A stretch of DNA of 64,000 nucleotides from Eonycteris spelaea (lineage: Eukaryota > Chordata > Mammalia > Chiroptera > Pteropodidae): assembly GCA_003508835.1 (NCBI GenBank), contig PUFA01000072.1, forward strand, positions 5,926,501 through 5,990,500. The letters run 5' to 3'. The notes beneath the pieces are model-generated. The model made no database searches and had not been told where the DNA came from. It saw nothing but the letters and a program-made list of their open reading frames with translations. The translations under genes were made by a program, and so were the position numbers. This document shows positions 12,230-24,310 of the stretch, piece after piece; the stretch's first letter is position 1, and every line of letters begins with the position of its first letter.

Positions 12230-12385
12230 CATCGCAACAATCCTGTTGCGTAGACACTACACCTTACTTCACAGAAAAGGAACTGGGTTTGAAAGATGAA
12301 GTGTATTGCCCGACGCCACACATTTAGTTCGGGAGGGTTACGGTTCACACCCAGGCACCTTCCTCGGCTGTCTGCTCTCAGGATG
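12230..12385 (-). mobile_element. MIR SINE, inverted relative to its neighbour
   Basis: On the plus strand: 'caacaatcctgttgcgtag', 'ttcacagaaaaggaactggg', 'gtattgcccgacgccacac', 'ttcacacccaggca'. This is the reverse complement of the MIR body. The copy has gained or kept more CpG than expected. Overlapping open stretches of 74-117 codons are by-products. Confidence 0.75.
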
Positions 12386-14979
12386 CCTCGTGCCAACACG
12401 GAGACCCTGTACCTGCCTCGGCTGCAGCCCACCTCCCACAGAATCTCTAGCAGCAAATCCCAACGCCATTCGCCAACTACGAAATCCAAACTCCTCGATC
12501 CTACTTTCAATTTTTTTTTTTAAGCTTTAAATTGGTCAATGACGTAAGATAAAAGAATTGCATCAATGGTAGTGCCTGATTTGGGTTATCTAAACAAACC
12601 GTACAAGCCATGTCATAAAGTCAACAACCAAAAAAAACAGTGAGGTTTAATGGAAATGAGGGGGCTGACCAAATTAAATGAACTAAGCATTTCCTTCTCC
12701 CATACTCCTTGAGGATTTATTGTTGTGGTTGCTGCTCTTTTCCTGGGTTCATCGAACTATGTAAAAACATCATTTTTGCAGGCAGATTTATGTGTGTGTG
12801 TGTTAGTTTAGCAGAAGTGACACGGTGGGGGTGGGGATCGCAGGATTTGAAAGTGAGTAAAAGAAGGCGGCAATGGCGCGAATAGATATGACTTGATGCC
12901 ATGTGAATTTTGCAAGACAAATGGAATCTTTGGACCTGATGATTTCTGAAAACCATGTGCGAGACATAACTCTACTCCCATGGAAAGTGACAGACTTGGG
13001 CCAATCTTCCACCGCAGAAATCAAAGGAAGAAATCAGAGTGCCTCTGGGCTGAATGAGGGCTGACAATAAGTCCCTAGGAGTTAATTAAAGTCAGATTTA
13101 TACCCCTCAAGCCCCAGACCATTCTGTAGACTTCCTAGGGCAACTCGAGCTTTGTTACCCATGAACTTGGCCACAGCAATCGTCTTCTGCTTAACACTAA
13201 ATCTGAGCTGTCTGAAAAACCAAATTAAACACAGGGAGTCTTTTGTGCTGGACCTCTTTGGAAAACCATGACAACTATTCCCCAAATACGAACCTGTTAG
13301 GGTCAGCAGGAGCTTTTGATAAGCCCAGGACTTCTGAGCTTGGGTTCTTAACCCAGATCTCTTGCTTTTCAGAACCTTGATGTTCATCACCATATAGACT
13401 TTATCCATGTGTTTCATAAGGCCAACAATTGGACACAGGCAGCACAGAAGAGAAGCTAAGCACTTCCTGTAAGGACACTGAGATCCCACAAGCCCAGGAC
13501 CCAGAGCAGGCGCCAAGGTCTTGGGTCAGCCCTCTGTGTGAAGGGACATTTCTGTCTTCTGAGCCTAGGCTGCCACTGTTCTTATTTCTCGTTACCCAGA
13601 AATGACCCAAGGACATGAAGCTCTCCTGTCTGACCTGCGGTACCTCTCTAGCAAAAGGCACTTAGCAGCCACTGTCCCTGGGGGAGAGATGCTCAGGTTA
13701 TAGGGTACACGTACACCTCCCCACCTCTCAGGATGGGAGGGGCAAATGCCAGCAGCCCATGCTTCTGCCTCCTCACCTGACTTGCCAGGTAAAGGCCAGC
13801 ACCAATTGCCAAGCACAAGCTGCAGGAGGCCAGGTGCGACTAAGGAGAACTGCAGTGGCCACACCTCCACTAGCTCCTGGGTGGCCTGGTGTCACTTGGT
13901 GTCAGCCCCTTTGGAAAAGCTGACTTGTTCTTTTAGATCTCCTGTCACGGAAGCCATGGCTGATCTTGTGGCTGGGCGCCGTGACTCCAGAACCTGGCTG
14001 TGCACTGGATCGTCCAAAGACCTAAAAACTCCCTTTCCTGTTCTGCCCTAAGACCAGTGAAATTTCTGAGGGGAACACCAAAAAAAACATAATGGGGGGG
14101 CAGTTGTTATTGTTTATAATTTCCCCTAGGAAATCCAATGCATAATAAGGACTGCGAACCCCTGGTTTTGTGCGCAGTCTCAGAGACACCAGTCATACCT
14201 GGAGCGGCTTACACCTGGAGATCTCACCGTTTGCAGTATTGTTATTTTAAAAATAGATTTTGGAATGCCTGCAAGCAACTCCCGCCTAGTAAACGTTTTC
14301 TCCTTGGTAACATGGCTTAGCTTTCTTTCTCTAAATTCTTGTCTTCTCTATAAACTGCTTTTAGAGAAAATCTCGCACGGCACTTTATAAAGGTATCATA
14401 TATGTATTATTTGCAAGAATTGTCCCTTGAGGAAGAGTGTAACGATAGAAATCAAACATTTCTTCAAGTCTCTCAATTTCATGAGACGCTGGAATATATA
14501 TTTCTCTTTCTCATGGATAATTCGATATATAAATAAAAATGAAAATGTCACTTTAAAATAGAATTTCCTAAGTGGAAACATGAAGCTTGACAGTGGGGGC
14601 AAATAAAACAATTTTATTCTGTCAATTATCATTACATTAATTGCATGTTTAAAAAAAAAAACCCAGATAGGTATATCGAATCATTCGGACAGGCTAATTT
14701 TCATCCACATTTCTTGACTTATATTTCCAAATTTTAAAAAAATTAAGGCTATGGGCTGTCCCTATTCTTCTGCTCATAATGTATCAGGGGTATTTAGAAC
14801 TCGCAGGTACAACTTGCTTACAAATGTCTAACATTTGTTTCAAAATCCACTCAACCTTCTCTGATCGCTCCTCAAACTATATTTGAAAAAGACTGCCCAG
14901 GATTAAAACTGGTACACCTCTCCACTCCCTAGGGATTGCTTCTTTGAAAATATCAGCCATGGTAATAACAATTGACTAT
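12386..14979. other. unassigned non-coding stretch with long minus-strand open stretches
   Basis: No repeat was recognised. The minus strand holds open stretches of 144 codons (13082-13516), 86 codons (13401-13661) and 92 codons (13592-13870). None has a recognisable domain, signal or composition typical of a protein. The segment 13450-14040 is relatively GC-rich. It could be unique sequence of a non-coding transcript, but this is speculation. Confidence 0.35.
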
Positions 14980-15232
14980 GATTATAACATTAGGTAAACT
15001 TAAAATACATGCCATGTGCCAGTTACAATTCTAAGTGCTTCCATTCATTTGTTTCGTCCTCATAACCACCCTGAGAGGATCACCTGTAAGGTACGCCATC
15101 ACGATTACCATATTCCAAAGACAGGGACTGAGACTGAATCACTTACAAAGAGTTACAAACCTAGTAAGAAACAGGACCGGGTTAAAACCAGCACTATGGG
15201 ATTGCCGAGTCCACAGGCTTAACCACTGCCTT
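14980..15232 (-). mobile_element. MIR SINE, nearly full length
   Basis: The plus strand shows 'tgccatgtgccagttacaattctaagtgctt', 'gtcctcataaccaccctgag', 'attccaaagacagggactgag', and at the far end 'ccacaggcttaaccactgcc'. This is the reverse complement of a complete MIR, one of the best preserved in the window. Confidence 0.85.
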
Positions 15233-15934
15233 TAGCTATGGGATTTCCCTGGTTGGCCTGGGTGGAGCTCAGTGGCTTCTGAGGTCATTTTCAGCCTCAG
15301 ACCTCAGACTTTCCTCACTGTCCTGGAAAGTTGCTGATAAATTCTCTATGGTTACATCCTGGACTTGATGGAACCAATCCCCAAACTACCTTCGACTTTT
15401 CTCTTTTCTGGGCTGATATTATAAATCCTATCTTGGTGACTAATTGACATCCTGACAGTCTCAAATACGTCTAGAATTTCTATGCCTTTTGTTATTGGTT
15501 CATACTATTTCCTTTGAAAGAAATGCTCCCCTCCTTTCCTTCACCTGTAAAAAAAAAAATACCTACCTTTCCCGATTCATCTTAAAAGCTGCTGCTTCTA
15601 TCACGTGCAACCTGAGTTATTTTAATTTAAAAATATTTGACATAACTATGTAAATTAAAGGCATACATGCTGATTGATGCATTTATATATTGTAATATAA
15701 TTGGTCATTACAATGATCATTAAGTGAAAAATCTAAAGTACCAGAACTTTACACACAATGAGATCTCAATAGGAAGAAATAGAAACAAATTAATGTAAAG
15801 AGTAGTTATCTTTGGGTTTGGGGATTTAATTTTAATTAAAGTTAAAAAGCCAACTAGTATGATTTATTCTTATGTTGGAAGCCCAAGGCAATAAAATATA
15901 GTATGATATATAAACATAAGTCTTATATAGTACA
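15233..15934. other. unassigned stretch, AT-rich in its second half
   Basis: 15640-15900 contains 'gtagttatctttgggtttggggattt', a phrase typical of old LINE-related repeats, but the family could not be fixed. Confidence 0.3.
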
Positions 15935-16260
15935 AAGAAAAGATAAGAAATTTGTCATTATTTTCAGATGATATGTTGGTTTTATTTGAAATTCTAAGAG
16001 GACCCACTGAAAATATATTAGAATAGATTCAGTAATTCAGAGGAATATCTTATATAAATCCTAATTAATAACCATTAAAGAGAAGGAATAAAATATTTCA
16101 TTCATAATGATACTAAAATACTAAAAACACTAAAAAAAAATACTAAATATACATAAAAATACTAATAACACCCTAAAGTATTTAGAAATAATATAAAAGG
16201 GAATATAAATTTCTCACAAAATCAGCATACAGTATTTAAAATGAGAATACCCAATGCTCA
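15935..16260 (+). mobile_element. L1 ORF2 reverse-transcriptase relic
   Basis: The segment reads 'ttttcagatgatatgttgg', which translates to S-D-D-M in place of the conserved [F/Y]-A-D-D-M catalytic motif of L1 reverse transcriptase, followed by the usual downstream 'gaaattctaagaggaccc' and 'agaatagattcagtaa' relics (normally E-N-P-K ... L). Stops and frameshifts interrupt it throughout. It is a dead internal L1 fragment. Confidence 0.65.
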
Positions 16261-16284
16261 GAAAAATGTAGTTAAAATTATTTC

Positions 16285-16745
16285 TCTTCATTCATTCTTC
16301 AAAAAAAACTACTGAATGACTAGTTTTTTAAGTATTTTTCTAGCAGCTGAAAATACAGTGTTTAATATGACAAAGTCCCTGCCTTCTTCAAATTTATATT
16401 CTAGTGGATGAAACAAATAGTAAGCAAAAACAAATAATTTATATAATGGTAAGTACTATGAATAAAATCAAAGGAAGGGGTTAGAGAGAGATTGAGATGA
16501 GAATTGGACAGTTTTTTCTGGGATACTTCAAGGAATAATCCTATAAAGAGATGACTTTTGAGCATGAGTCAAAGAAAAATTTATAAAGTCTTGTGGTGGG
16601 AATAAAGGTGGAGGAAACACAAAGACCAGTGGTCTTGGGGGACATTTGGTGAGTAAGAACGACAGAAAGAAAGTTGGAGAGAAAAGCAAGGGGCAGATCA
16701 CGCAGGGCTCGCTCGGGTAATTTCATCTCATTCTAATGCTGGAGT
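16285..16745 (-). mobile_element. L2 LINE 3' region
   Basis: On the plus strand it begins with 'cattcattcttc' (the complement of the TGAA tail of L2), then 'agcagctgaaaatacag', 'aaagtccctgccttcttc', 'tatattctagtgg', 'gataagtgctat'-like sequence and 'gggcagatcacgcagggc'. This is the reverse complement of the L2 3' end and preceding segment. A 61-codon minus-strand open stretch at 16541-16726 is a by-product. Confidence 0.85.
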
Positions 16746-17647
16746 CTGTACAAATGGCAAACCTTTTCTGGGAGGCAAAATTGGCAATGCTTACGAAAAA
16801 CCATAAAATATCTCATGTTTAACTCAGTGATCCCATTTATGGAAATACATTCCAGGAAACTTATTCTCCCCCATGTCCTCCAATGATTATTTCAAACATT
16901 TCCAGTCTCCAAAAATGCCCTTTTTTATGAAATTCCTTTTCATACGCCTACCTCTTAGAGAACGAACTAATCCACATTCAGAAAAAAAATGGTCTGTTAG
17001 GTAAAAACTCCTATCATCTGCATTTTGAACCAATATCTCATCTTTGTACCCATCCTGGCCTCATGCCTTCTTCCTCTCTGGGGAAGGTGTCCTTTTGCTG
17101 TCTGAAGTCACCCTCCAGCAGGCTGTGGCTCCTGTCTCCTCCTCCCGTCTCTAGAATCCCATTCCATTGTTTCTCTTCAATTAGGACTTTCCATTCTCCT
17201 CTGCCAACGCCTTCCCTTGGACATTTCAACTCACTCCAAAGTCATCCATTATTGAAGAAACAGAACAAGAAACGTCCCCTTCCTCCTCTCTCCTGTCCCT
17301 CTTAGCCACCTTTCCCCAGAAACAATTCATTCATTCCCAGAGTTCCCACCACCTCGCTCTTGCTTCCATCCTTGTATTGATAACTGCCTGAGAAAATACT
17401 GCACATTCTTGTCACTACACCCCTGTGTATATCCAAACTTTTGCTGCGGGTATGTTTCAGGGATTGCTTTGTTCAGAGACAGTACATAAAGCCACCAAGG
17501 AAGTATGTCATAGTTTATTTTCCTCTTTGTCACAAGGCCTTAAGTGACTTGATTTTGCTCTATTCTTTGTAGAGAGGTATTATAAGCAACTTTAAAAATA
17601 GCGTCTGCATTATCTTGGCTTGGGTTACTTCCATGTGTAATTCTCAG
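16746..17647. other. unassigned non-coding stretch
   Basis: No family was recognised. 17050-17340 is pyrimidine-rich on the plus strand and gives an 80-codon open stretch of low complexity. Confidence 0.3.
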
Positions 17648-17688
17648 CGCACGCACACGCACACGCACACGCACACGCACACACACTG
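17648..17688. repeat. (CACACG)n microsatellite
   Basis: About five tandem CACACG units, closing in ACACAC. Alternating purine-pyrimidine sequence of this kind can adopt Z-DNA. The CpG in each unit is notable because CpG normally decays fast in mammals. Confidence 0.9.
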
Positions 17689-19830
17689 GAGTCCAAGGAA
17701 TGGGTCAACAAGCAAACCACCCATGAGCAGAAAAGGAAGCCCTCAGAGCGTAGGGCAGAACAGGGAGTCACTGAGCCCAGAGTGGGAAGGCTGGGAACCT
17801 TAGGCCATCACTTGGCACTGGGCAGTGTGACAAAGAGAAGGTGGCTCACGTCACATGAGAGGAGAAGGCACGTGAGAGAAAACAGGGCAGAGCTGATGAC
17901 ATGCTTTTGTTTTTTTATAATTCAGTCTAATGATCTCCTAAAAACTAGGATATGCATGCACTTGATACTTTCTTGGAGGGAGATGTGTCTCGTCTTTGTT
18001 CTAATCTAGCTGAGGACTCTATTCTTATGAACTTGATACTGCAGATGGGCTGCTTAATGAAATGGAAAGCAACCCCCCCGCACCCCCACCCTCAAAAAAA
18101 GGTATTCGCCCAGGCTTGAGATGCCACTCTGTATTCATTTCTGATGCAGCTAGTTCCCTAACGCTTTCGGCCTGCCAAAATGCAGGATAAAGTATGTACA
18201 GTAAAATTATACAGACTTGCAAAAATTCTGATTTGAATTCAGGGTATTAATAGCAGAAGGAATGTTCTTCTGGGAGTAATCTAAGTGTTATATTTACCTT
18301 TGGTTTGAGAATATTTGCAGTGAGGAATTTCAAATGCAAATATTTTAAAAGCATAGCATGTTGGTAGAGAGAGACACTGTGGGCACTTCTGTTTTCCTTA
18401 AAAAAAAAAAAAGGTTTTTCTTGACTTTTTATTGGAATCCTAATGAGACCATAATTACGACAGCAAAAAAGGAGAAAATGCAGATGTTAAAAGCTGGGTG
18501 TTACTGTATATACAGTCCCTGCACTAAATTGAAAAAAAAAAAATCAGAAGCCATTCATAGGCGAAAAAAAGATGATTTAGCAATCTCAAACCCTTTATGC
18601 CCCTGGTAGGCATAATTTTTTTTTTTAATGTAGAGTTTTGAAATTTGGCAGTCCTGTTTCCGCTTATCTTTTCTTTTAATTTTAATTGGACCTCAGCAGA
18701 AAATACTTTAAAAGAAGACTCACTTTTGTGTTTGTCTCTTCCACATACATCCAACCTCCCCAAAGCTGTTTAGTGTTATGATTATGAAACTATACATCTC
18801 CAGAGGCTAATAGTTCAATTATTTCCTTGGCGACAACCCCGTTTGAGAGGCCAGGATGTCTGTGTTTGGGGGAAGGTAAAACACTGGTGTGAATATAAGA
18901 CTTATGATTAGAGGACTTTCTCCTTCTGGTTCATAGCAGATATTCATATTTAATATACTTTTCTCTTGAATAGATGATCATGATAAATTGGATAAAACAA
19001 ATAGGACAATTAACGTTTCCTTAAATGGTTCCAAAATGGCACCCTCATTCTTCTGGCCACAGCCTAGAGATTGACTCAAGAAAATAAACGCTTTTTACAG
19101 AATGAAAAAGATGCTCAGGGGAGGTCCTAAGCAAAACTGTGCTCAGATAGACTCACCAGGTGGCATTTGTTAGCTAGATCTAAATTTTCAACTGGAAGTT
19201 CTCGTAGCGATAATCCAACCCAAATCTGTTCCTCCCTCTGAGTGTATGGACTTTTGAAAATAATTTTGATTATACTTAACACACCAATATCGTAGTGGTA
19301 TTTCTTAGGCTCCATGTCATCACCTAAAAATATTTCATTGGTCTTTAATCTGATCCTTAAAGACATGAACAACCATTTATTTAGTCATTCCCCAATTTTT
19401 TGGACATTAAGTTTCTCACATTAGGGCCTCCGTTGCTGTCACTTCAGAAGCAAAGTCTAATACAACTTACCCACTTCTGAAGACACTGAGTTCCTACATG
19501 TCCACTAGAAGAGTAACAGCAAGCAGAGATAAAAAGGCCTGGGGACTATAATCCATCCATTGGGCTTGCTCCTTTATGCTTTACCTGGAGAGTCTCTGAC
19601 TCTCCATCTTTGGGTACATCCTGTCTCCCTAGAACTATGTGCATGTCTTTCTCCTTCCACATGCCTTACTTTCTTGGCTCTGCAGCACCCATCAAACCCT
19701 AGCTTAACTTGTCCCTGAGTTACCGGTCCCTCCTAGCGGACTCTGTTTTACCATGGCGCCTCTCCCACCACCGCACGTTGCTACAATCGGATAGCTTTGC
19801 TTCATCGCTAACTATCTTCTGCTTAGCCCC
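17689..19830. other. unassigned non-coding stretch
   Basis: Contains two A runs (about 18400-18412 and 18531-18542), a T run at about 18617 and no recognised repeat. 19310-19440 vaguely recalls the antisense of an L1 ORF2 end, but too weakly to annotate. Confidence 0.3.
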
Positions 19831-20243
19831 ATGTCTTAGGCAGCTCGAGTTGACAAAACAACACACCAGAGACTGGGTGTCTTCAACAACACAAACGTAT
19901 TTTCTCACAGTCTGGAGGCTGATGAGAATAAGGTGCAGGTGAGAGAATAAGGTGGCAGCAAGGCTGGTGTCAGGGTGAGATCTCTGTGTGCTGCAGGTGA
20001 CCATCTTCTCACTGTGCCCTCAAGCGGCCTTCCTTGGTGCATACATGCGGAAAGAGAGTCCTCCTCTTTTTATAAGGCCACCAATCCTATCAGATTAGGA
20101 CCCACCCCTTATCATCTCACTGAAGCTTCAGTACTTCATAAAAGAAAGCCCCGTCCCCAAATTCAGCCACATTACAGCTTAAGGCTTCAACATACGAATT
20201 TGGAAGGTGGAGTCGTAATTCAGTCATTCAGTCCATAGCATCC
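19831..20243 (-). mobile_element. MaLR (MST/MLT-type) LTR
   Basis: The plus strand carries the reverse complement of a MaLR LTR: 'gacaaaacaacacaccagagactgggtg', 'ttctcacagtctggaggctg', 'ctttttataaggccaccaatcctatcagattaggaccc', and 'cttcaacatacgaatttgg', ending in 'agtccatagc'. MaLR LTRs are relics of ERVL-related, non-infectious retroelements. It is a solitary LTR; no internal region was seen. It is close to full length for the family. Confidence 0.85.
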
Positions 20244-21266
20244 CCTTCAAATAAAGGACAGATTTCATGAATACCATGACTATTCCAAATACCTTGCTAG
20301 GGAAAGTATTCGCACCCCCAAAATGATGGCGACATCACTCCAAAAGCAGGTCCGACTGCAGACCCAGTCCAGCCCAGCTGCACGGACAAACCGCATCCCA
20401 TTCAGACAAAATGCAGTCCATGAATACGCAGAGGTTCCCCTGGCTGACTGTCCCCCGGCTCATTTCTCTGCCTTCACAATGGCACACCTCAGATGCTGCT
20501 TCTGATTATAAACCCGTCTGGCTCTCAAGTCACAAAACAGCAGCAAATTTTAACTAATCAATGTTTTATGGCCATAATTAAACTACGCACTTACAAATAA
20601 AATGTAACACTTAAAATAAGGTCCCAATTTCTCAAAGCTGCATTAATATTTATAAAATGATTATTGCAGACAGGCACATTCTTTTACTGCTTATTAGGGC
20701 GCACAGTATGCACTTGGGGGCAGTAAATTCTTAATTATCATAGAAGCCGAAGGCCACGGTCCCTCACTTCCTCAGCCCTGTCCCAACGACTTCCGACCTT
20801 TGGAATGTATGTTATGGATAAGCTTCTGGTCTTTTTCACTTCCCGGCCTTTCCATCCCCAGGAGATGCTGTGTTAAGAGCTCTCCTCTGAGAGAAAGAGG
20901 AAAAACTGTGACTTTAACTTTATGGCTCCGTGGAAGAAATGGCGCAAAATGGTCCATCCTCGGCTAGAGGAAGCTGAACAGTGGCTTCTGTTTCTTCTGT
21001 GAATTCCGAAGCCCAAGTGATGACAATTTCTCTCTCCAGTCCCACCCATAGTTGGTTTCCACTAGACCACCACCAAAGCCTATTATTAGCCAATATAGGG
21101 CCTGTAATATCTCAATAGAATTTTTGTAGGGGTAAAAATCACATAGTTATATAATAGAGGTGGGAATTGATTTACATTGCGATAGCGTGAGCTCTAAAGC
21201 AATGCAATATTTTAGAAATATTCATTAGCCCAAAAGGAAACTTTAAATGGTAAAAGTGAACTAAGC
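20244..21266. other. unassigned stretch, partly AT-rich and enhancer-like
   Basis: No repeat was recognised. 20540-20740 has several homeodomain-like words (taatcaat, tttatggcc, taattaaa, attaat) and could be conserved regulatory DNA. 21080-21240 is similar in style. Confidence 0.3.
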
Positions 21267-21281
21267 CCACCAGCTGGCGAC
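21267..21281 (+). promoter_or_regulatory. candidate CTCF-binding motif
   Basis: The 15-mer ccaccagctggcgac fits the core CTCF consensus CCASYAGRKGGCRSY at all but two positions. It lies in non-repetitive DNA. A motif match alone predicts occupancy poorly. Confidence 0.35.
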
Positions 21282-22371
21282 GTAACAGAACAGAGAGGGG
21301 ATAAACACATTTGGCCAAGTTCACATCCATTGGAACTCTGAGATTTCACATTCTCAGCCCCTTTTGGAGGCTTGGGTTCCTTTATACTTGGCAGAATGTT
21401 ATTTCCTGATGCGCAGAGAGCAAGAAAATGATTTTTGGGAAGTACTCACAGGGCTCCAAAAGTATCAAATAGCTTCTTACGAGACATTTTGATGAGCTAA
21501 CTTGAAATTCATCAGAAATGTACAGATTATAGTTAGTTCATGAAAATGTCCCCTTTTTTTGAATTACATACGAGGAAGGGAACTTGGGTATTATCAACCC
21601 TAAATCTCATTTCAGAGACGGAAGTATGAAGGCAAAGCCAAATTAGTTGTCTGTGTCCGATCGTTTATAGGCTCCTAAAAAAAAATATTGGCCGGAAGAG
21701 TGTTATTGCCTCTATGCAGAATAGATTCAGCTACAGCTTGTGTGTACGAATACTTAATAGAAACTGTTGATAATGGCAGTGGTGGAGGCGACAGAAGGGG
21801 CGAACCTGCCAAGGAGGTATTATGCATTCGGAGCACAGAAATGCACATCGACTCCATTACATTCCCACGATCCGCTTTGGGGGCTCAAATTCCCACCATT
21901 AGAGTCATCCCGTGGAACTGAGATTTTTATCACTATGGAAACATTCAGTTATATGCAAATCTTCTACATGTAGAATGAAGGCTGTAATACATTAGCTCGT
22001 TCTTACATTAGCATGAATTAGATTATCGACACACACAAGAATGAGAACGGACAAGCAGAGACACTGACTGGGAAGAAATATGAGGGAAACTAAAGAGCTC
22101 CAGTATCTGGTCCATCTGCCTCAGAAAGCGAGATGGTGCAAAGGACAGGCATGCTGGAGAGTGGGGCAGTTGGGCTTTGTGTGGCATAAATTGGAAGAAG
22201 GGATTTTTAAAAGAAAGCCAGAGATGCCAGAGAAAAACCTTACCCTCTTGGTCATTCACATAGCCTCGTGGGCATCTATTTGATTAATGGGAAATGTTAA
22301 ATTCATTTTAAACGGCAAAGGAAAGCCAATCAGTGGTGATAAAACCGCAGTCTGTTTAACAAAAAGAATAC
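21282..22371. other. unassigned non-coding stretch
   Basis: Nothing was recognised. Short open stretches at 21675-21973 overlap on both strands and have no family resemblance. Confidence 0.3.
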
Positions 22372-22550
22372 GGAATCTAGGGTCAGATAGACGTGGCTTT
22401 AAAACCTGTATCTTTCATCTACTTGCTATATGATCTTGAGCAAACCACTTCAATTTGAGCATCAGTCTCTTCCTACGTCAAGCAAGAGTAAGTCCTTTCC
22501 GGAGTCGTTAAAAGAATTGTGTCTGATATATAGTAGATATTCAGGACCCA
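22372..22550 (+). mobile_element. MIR SINE
   Basis: The segment reads 'agggtcagatagacgtggct', 'ctacttgctatatgatcttgagcaaaccactt', 'catcagtctcttcctacgtc' and ends 'atatagtagatattcag', which follows the MIR layout from the tRNA-like part through the core to the 3' end. Confidence 0.75.
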
Positions 22551-24059
22551 TAGAAAGAAGCTATCAGTTGTTGGAAACCTACGGTTATAAATGAAGCACT
22601 CCCAATTGCCAAATTCCAGCCCAATTTCCCTGTAAGACCCTCACTTCAGTGCTCCCAGGTTCTTCTCTGCAATACTAAAACTAAGAATCTCTTTGTCACT
22701 CAGCCAACAAGAAGCCCGATGAGGAACACTTAGGAGGACAACTGTTTGCAGAACCAACAGATCACAGAGCCTGGGGAAATTAGGGGACGGGATTTAGGAG
22801 GATCTTACACTTTGTTTCCTATTTTTCTGCTCACAATGCTTTATTTCCTTCACCACAGGAAAGGGCTTGGTGTAGAGCAGTGAAAAGGTAGAGAGTGTAA
22901 GAATCTCACCCTGGAACTTGCTGATTGTTCCTCCTAAAATTGTGAGTTTCATCAATGCATTGATGCTCACCTGATATCTACCAAACTGTCACTACTCTAG
23001 CACCTCAGTTGCTTCATCACTCCACTATGTGATTGCAAATTATACTCAGCTAAGCTCTTGCCACAGAGAACTTGAAATACAAATATACAGACAGAAATGC
23101 CAGCAGAACAACATCTTGCCGTACCTGGCTGACAGAAATTATTTGGGAACTGTGTGCCCACTTTCTGAAGGCTGGTAAATAACCGGAAGTTATCTGGGGG
23201 CATGTGTGCAGTTCTGATTTAGCCCTAGCACATAGTGTTGGCAGGAATGTGTCTAAAGATACAGCCTCACTGGCTCTAGCAACTAAAAATAAAACACCAT
23301 TAATGAAATTTTTTTAAAATACTTTACCTTCTCATTTTCTAGCACTATGATTTTATAGTCCTAAAAATGGTGATTTGATCAGTAAGGAAACATATATTTC
23401 CATTTTATTCAACAAAGGAAAACTTCATAAATTCCCTGATTGCCAAAACTGATCTCTGCCTATGCGTTTAGGGTGTCCTGATATGCTTCAAAAGGAATCC
23501 CTGTGCAGTTGAACACTGTATAGGTAGTGTGATTAAGGTGTGATTTTTAGTGTTGTCAAATGTCACTAGTGAATACCTTTAGATTATCATCTTTAGTTCC
23601 CAGAGTCTCCCAAATCTACCATATCATATGAAAAATAGCTCATGGACATTCTAAATAGTTATTAGGAACTTCAAAAGGACTAATTCATGTGTTACTAGGC
23701 TACAGTAATTACATACTAATTACATACTAGTACATATTACAAATCGCATACTAACTTACATATTACGGTCACATATCACTATAAATTATGTATTATCCAC
23801 CACATTAGGGAAGTCACTTGTTGTAGACCCCATGCAGCTAGTTTCGGCATTCCCAGTGGTTCCCTCCAAACCCAGCCCCTCGGGGAATCCCACCCGAACC
23901 AACCGGAACCAGGTGGTTCTTGTGAGCTTTTCCCAGCCAGGAACACTTTCTCAATCTAGCTTCCATCCTCCAACTGGTAACCACGATTTGTCTTATGATT
24001 ATAAGATACGGCTATATCTACACCTACCTGTCTCTCTACATATAACTTTTCAGTATTAA
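22551..24059. other. unassigned non-coding stretch
   Basis: No repeat was recognised. 23705-23775 holds several imperfect copies of an 'acatactaatt' word, a small decayed tandem duplication. Confidence 0.3.
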
Positions 24060-24310
24060 AATTAAATATATTTTTTGTAAAACTTAAAGAAAAAACAGGA
24101 ACATAAAATTAAATGATTTTACATAATTCCACTGGCCCAAAATAACCATTGTGAACATTTCGAGCATATAATTGGGCCTTTAGGCTTTTACATGTATATA
24201 GAAATATATTTACAAAATTGAAATTACATATATCATAATATTCCATACTTTTATTTTTAACAAATAGCACTCTATGGTGTTCTCTCTATAAGCCAATACA
24301 TACTTATATC
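24060..24310. mobile_element. old interspersed repeat, family unclear (related to 57.4 kb)
   Basis: Landmarks 'cataattccactggcccaaaataaccattgtgaacattt' followed by 'ggcttttacatgtatatag' recall a common old mammalian repeat with the phrase 'cccaccacccagagataaccactg'. A second copy lies at 57340-57560. I could not settle whether it is an L1 3' end or a DNA transposon. Confidence 0.4.

Noticed and set aside
13082..13870. Chain of minus-strand open frames (144, 86, 92 codons)
   Set aside because: They lie in different frames, overlap plus-strand frames, and show no recognisable domain; GC-richer DNA alone gives such lengths.
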